A DNA stretch of 6,894 nt. It comes from DASXTS01 sp036505275. GTDB taxonomy: Bacteria > Actinomycetota > Actinomycetes > Mycobacteriales > Pseudonocardiaceae. The notes under the pieces are model-generated. The model was not told where the DNA came from, did no database searches, and worked only from the letters and a program-made list of their open reading frames with translations. This document shows, one piece after another, positions 6,001 through 6,894 of the stretch. Location: contig DASXTS010000452.1 of the NCBI GenBank assembly GCA_036505275.1, forward strand, positions 1-6,894. The letters are read 5' to 3'. The position numbers and the translations under genes were made by a program. Within the stretch, counting starts at the first letter, position 1, and every line of letters starts with the position of its first letter.

Positions 6001-6128
6001 TGCCGCGCTCGTCCGCGGTGACCGCGCTGGTCCGGGCCGGGGTCGCGGTCGAGCAGGCCGGGCCACGGCGGCGCCTCGAGGACGCCTTCCTGCAGCTCGT
6101 CGGCGAAGACACGGAGGTGGGCAGATGA
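3087..6128 (+). CDS. Membrane-tethered S15/CocE-type hydrolase fused to an ABC exporter ATPase
   Basis: A 1013-residue composite protein. Residues 1-10 are Arg-rich, followed by a hydrophobic helix (11-29) ending in an AxA-like ANA (29-31): a signal peptide or anchor. An alpha/beta hydrolase core follows, with HGFGGSKES (78-86), SARGFGFSTG (105-114), nucleophile Ser157 in GASYGG, acid Asp384 in QGEQDTLFG and His415 in SGGHDGG. Between Ser157 and Asp384 lies a low-complexity insert (about 195-330). Residues about 545-652 resemble the PepX_C jelly-roll domain of S15 peptidases and cocaine esterase. A second transmembrane helix (675-697) ends in RGRR. The ABC domain (711-925) has Walker A GPNGAGKTT (746-754), signature YSHGMKQ (842-848), Walker B LLVLDEP (862-868) and switch His899. 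Its IEGPGF segment puts Glu792 at the Q-loop, as in BcrA-type drug exporters. Topology: hydrolase outside, ATPase inside. Its stop overlaps the permease start (ATGA). The start could be ATG 3096. Substrate unknown: peptide, ester or amide. Confidence 0.9.
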   Translation: MPSMLRRRWRAAVLVLTVLVAGAAWALVANAGQPAPPKVRDVGIDVVDGPAGATEQVRIDGTMYLPRGLPAPAVLVAHGFGGSKESVAGQARELAERGFVVLTYSARGFGFSTGQIALNAPEYEVADARQLLDWLAAQPEVIKDAPGDPRVGVTGASYGGALALSLAGSDRRVDALVPLITWNDLSQALLPNAALTGERLGALGDGALGDGGPAAGSFGPGGAAAPAGGVFKRSWAGIFFGAGLSPGADAGPRSEAPEAGQRSPTDSSSGGSSGGSSGGSSGGSSGGSSGGAATGAGSAAVPGAGGTDGSGGPAAGSGGAGPLPGDLLQAGCGRFRIEVCRAYVEVATTGRASEATMDVLRRASPAAVAGRITAPTLLVQGEQDTLFGLDQADATARQIAGAGGTVKVIWYSGGHDGGAPGQRLRNKIADWFGYHLAGRGTDPGTGFEYAVRGNFERVEGPSVRTVYAPHYPGLTRDTPVQRRDLALAGGPQPVFAPPGGSPAAVSTVPGLGSLNSSLNSAASAIGGLAADVPGQFASFGTNPFGEHLLVTGAPRVTLRVGAVPGVPAPEAVLFAKLYDVAPDGQRTLPGGAVAPLRVANLPADGTPIEVTVALPGMVRAVEPGHRLMVVVSTTDQAYAVPTQPAVYTVALADSAALAVPVVPGRTAADTAVPAAPLIGIGAVLGVVALVAAFAFVRGRRADGVRADLAQVPLVIEGLTKTYPGGLTAVDGLSFRVEPGQVLGLLGPNGAGKTTALRVLVGLIRPGGGEIRVFGHRVRPGAAVLSRVGAFIEGPGFMPHLSGMANLRLYWAATGRPAEASRMAEALEVAGLGTAVHRRVGTYSHGMKQRLAIAQAMLGMPDLLVLDEPTNGLDPPQIREMRDVLHRYAATGRTVLVSSHLLAEVEQTCTHVVVMHRGRLLAAGEVGDIVAGSGQASFRVDDPATAMAVLRAADGVGAVEVDGTVVHADLDGLPRSSAVTALVRAGVAVEQAGPRRRLEDAFLQLVGEDTEVGR
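3687..3716 (+). repeat. 15-bp direct tandem duplication encoding GALGD twice
   Basis: GGGGCCCTCGGCGAC occurs twice without any mismatch (3687-3701 and 3702-3716), in frame, encoding Gly-Ala-Leu-Gly-Asp twice at residues 201-210 of the hydrolase-ABC protein. It marks the left side of the low-complexity insert. Identical copies suggest a recent slippage or duplication. Confidence 0.85.
3888..3959 (+). repeat. Six tandem 12-bp repeats encoding Ser-Ser-Gly-Gly
   Basis: The unit AGCTCCGGCGGC is repeated six times. The first five copies are identical and the sixth differs by one silent change (TCC to TCG). It encodes (SSGG)6 at residues 268-291, inside the hydrolase between its catalytic Ser and Asp. 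Because the unit is a multiple of three, gain or loss of copies keeps the frame, so copy number may vary between strains. The neighbouring sequence (about 195-330) is also Gly/Ala/Pro/Ser-rich and is probably disordered and exposed outside the cell. Confidence 0.95.
6113..6117 (+). promoter_or_regulatory. Shine-Dalgarno (GGAGG) of the permease, inside the end of the ATPase gene
   Basis: GGAGG ends seven bases before the ATG at 6125. It fixes the permease start and, with the ATGA stop/start overlap, indicates translational coupling that keeps ATPase and permease in step. Confidence 0.8.
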
Positions 6129-6894
6129 CCGCCACTGCCGCTGAGCACGGGGCGGCGACCGGGTACCGACCGGGTGCGACGCTGCGGCCGCGCGTGGAGC
6201 TGGTCCGCCAGCTTCGCCGGCGCCGTACCCAGATCGCCATCGGCTTTCTGGTATTGCTGCCGTTCATCCTGCTGGCCGCGTTCGAGCTGGGCTCGGACGG
6301 CCAGGGCAACACCTCCGGCGGCCTGGTCGACCTGGCCACCACCAGCGGCGCCAACTTCACGATCTTCACGTTGTTCGCGTCGTCCGGGTTCCTGCTCGTG
6401 GTGATCGTGGCGCTGTTCTTCGGCGACACGGTGGCCAGCGAGGCGTCCTGGTCCAGCCTGCGCTACCTGCTGGCGGCTCCGGTGCCCCGTTCTCGGCTGT
6501 TGCGCCAGAAGGCGTTGGTGTCCGCGCTGCTCACCGCACTCTCGCTGATCGTGCTCCCGGCCGTCGCCACCGGCGTGGGTGTGGTTTTCTACGGCACCGG
6601 CGACGCGCTGTCCCCGACCGGCTCCGCCATGCCGTTCGGCACCGCGATGCAACGGATCGCGCTGGCCGTGGCCTACCTGTTCGTGCATCTGTCCTGGGTT
6701 GCGGCGGTGGCTCTGCTGTTCTCGGTGTCCACCGACGCGCCGCTCGGGGCCGTCGGTGGCGCCGTGCTGCTGTCCATCCTGTCCCAGATCCTGGACTCGA
6801 TCACTGCTCTCGGTGCCCTGCGCGACTACCTGCCGACTCATTACGCCTTCGCCTGGGCCGACCTTCTCGCCATGGACATCAACTGGACCGACAT
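6125..6894 (+). CDS. ABC-2 type transporter permease, C-terminus beyond the window
   Basis: Membrane partner of the upstream ATPase. The 256 codons present start MTATAAEHG, with a basic amphipathic segment (RPRVELVRQLRRRRTQ, 21-36) before the first membrane helix (37-54). An extracytoplasmic loop (55-77) follows, then helices at about 78-100, 131-156, 176-200 and 206-224. The cytoplasmic stretch after helix 2 (FFGDTVASEASWSSLRYLLAAPVPRSRLLRQKAL, 98-131) is the classic ABC-2 permease motif, with the conserved Glu and the RYLLAAPVPR box that couples to the ATPase. Full-length relatives have six helices, so one helix and the C-terminus probably lie past the right edge. The start overlaps the ATPase stop by four bases. 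ABC-2 exporters of this kind (BcrA/BcrB-like) usually move lipids, lipid-linked drugs or peptides outward; the cargo here is not known. Confidence 0.92.
   Translation, partial: MTATAAEHGAATGYRPGATLRPRVELVRQLRRRRTQIAIGFLVLLPFILLAAFELGSDGQGNTSGGLVDLATTSGANFTIFTLFASSGFLLVVIVALFFGDTVASEASWSSLRYLLAAPVPRSRLLRQKALVSALLTALSLIVLPAVATGVGVVFYGTGDALSPTGSAMPFGTAMQRIALAVAYLFVHLSWVAAVALLFSVSTDAPLGAVGGAVLLSILSQILDSITALGALRDYLPTHYAFAWADLLAMDINWTD

Noticed and set aside
1..6894. CRISPR array, tRNA, rRNA, insertion sequence or phage attachment site
   Set aside because: No spaced direct repeats, no tRNA cloverleaf, no transposase motifs and no terminal inverted repeats were seen. The only tandem repeats are short coding ones.

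Overview
The window is very GC-rich DNA with actinobacterial coding habits: G/C in nearly all third codon positions, GTG starts, long spurious open frames on the opposite strand, and families typical of high-GC Actinomycetota (GT87 polyprenol-phosphate-mannose-dependent glycosyltransferase, TerC, BcrA-type ABC exporter). The genus cannot be fixed from the sequence; a mycelial or nocardioform actinomycete is an inference.

Layout. Left half, minus strand, read right to left: a TerC-family membrane protein (1516-2505), a GNAT acetyltransferase (903-1430) and the first 292 codons of a GT87 membrane mannosyltransferase (from 878 leftward, cut by the window edge). Only 24 bases separate the last two; 85 bases containing a strong hairpin separate the first two. 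A 202-base divergent intergenic region (2506-2707) follows. It holds an inverted repeat whose proximal arm contains the terC Shine-Dalgarno sequence, and a separate perfect 8+4+8 palindrome just upstream of the rightward genes. Right half, plus strand: a small antibiotic-biosynthesis-monooxygenase (ABM) fold protein (2708-2995), then, after 91 bases, a 1013-residue composite protein (3087-6128). This has an N-terminal membrane anchor or signal sequence, an extracytoplasmic S15/CocE-type alpha/beta hydrolase with a PepX_C-like beta domain, a second transmembrane helix, and a complete cytoplasmic ABC ATPase. Its stop codon overlaps the start of an ABC-2 type permease (6125 to the window edge).

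How the genes fit together. The composite gene and the permease are almost certainly one exporter, with the ATPase energising the permease and the hydrolase tethered on the outer face. The most interesting idea in the window is that this is a cleave-on-export machine: a substrate is moved out and then hydrolysed (deacylated or peptide-trimmed) by a domain covalently tied to the pump. The substrate is unknown. The hydrolase is interrupted by a roughly 135-residue Gly/Ser/Ala/Pro-rich insert containing six tandem 12-bp repeats, placed between the nucleophile and the acid of the catalytic triad. The second point of interest is the terC leader, which looks able to fold into a hairpin masking its own ribosome binding site; terC relatives elsewhere are controlled by manganese or pH RNA switches.
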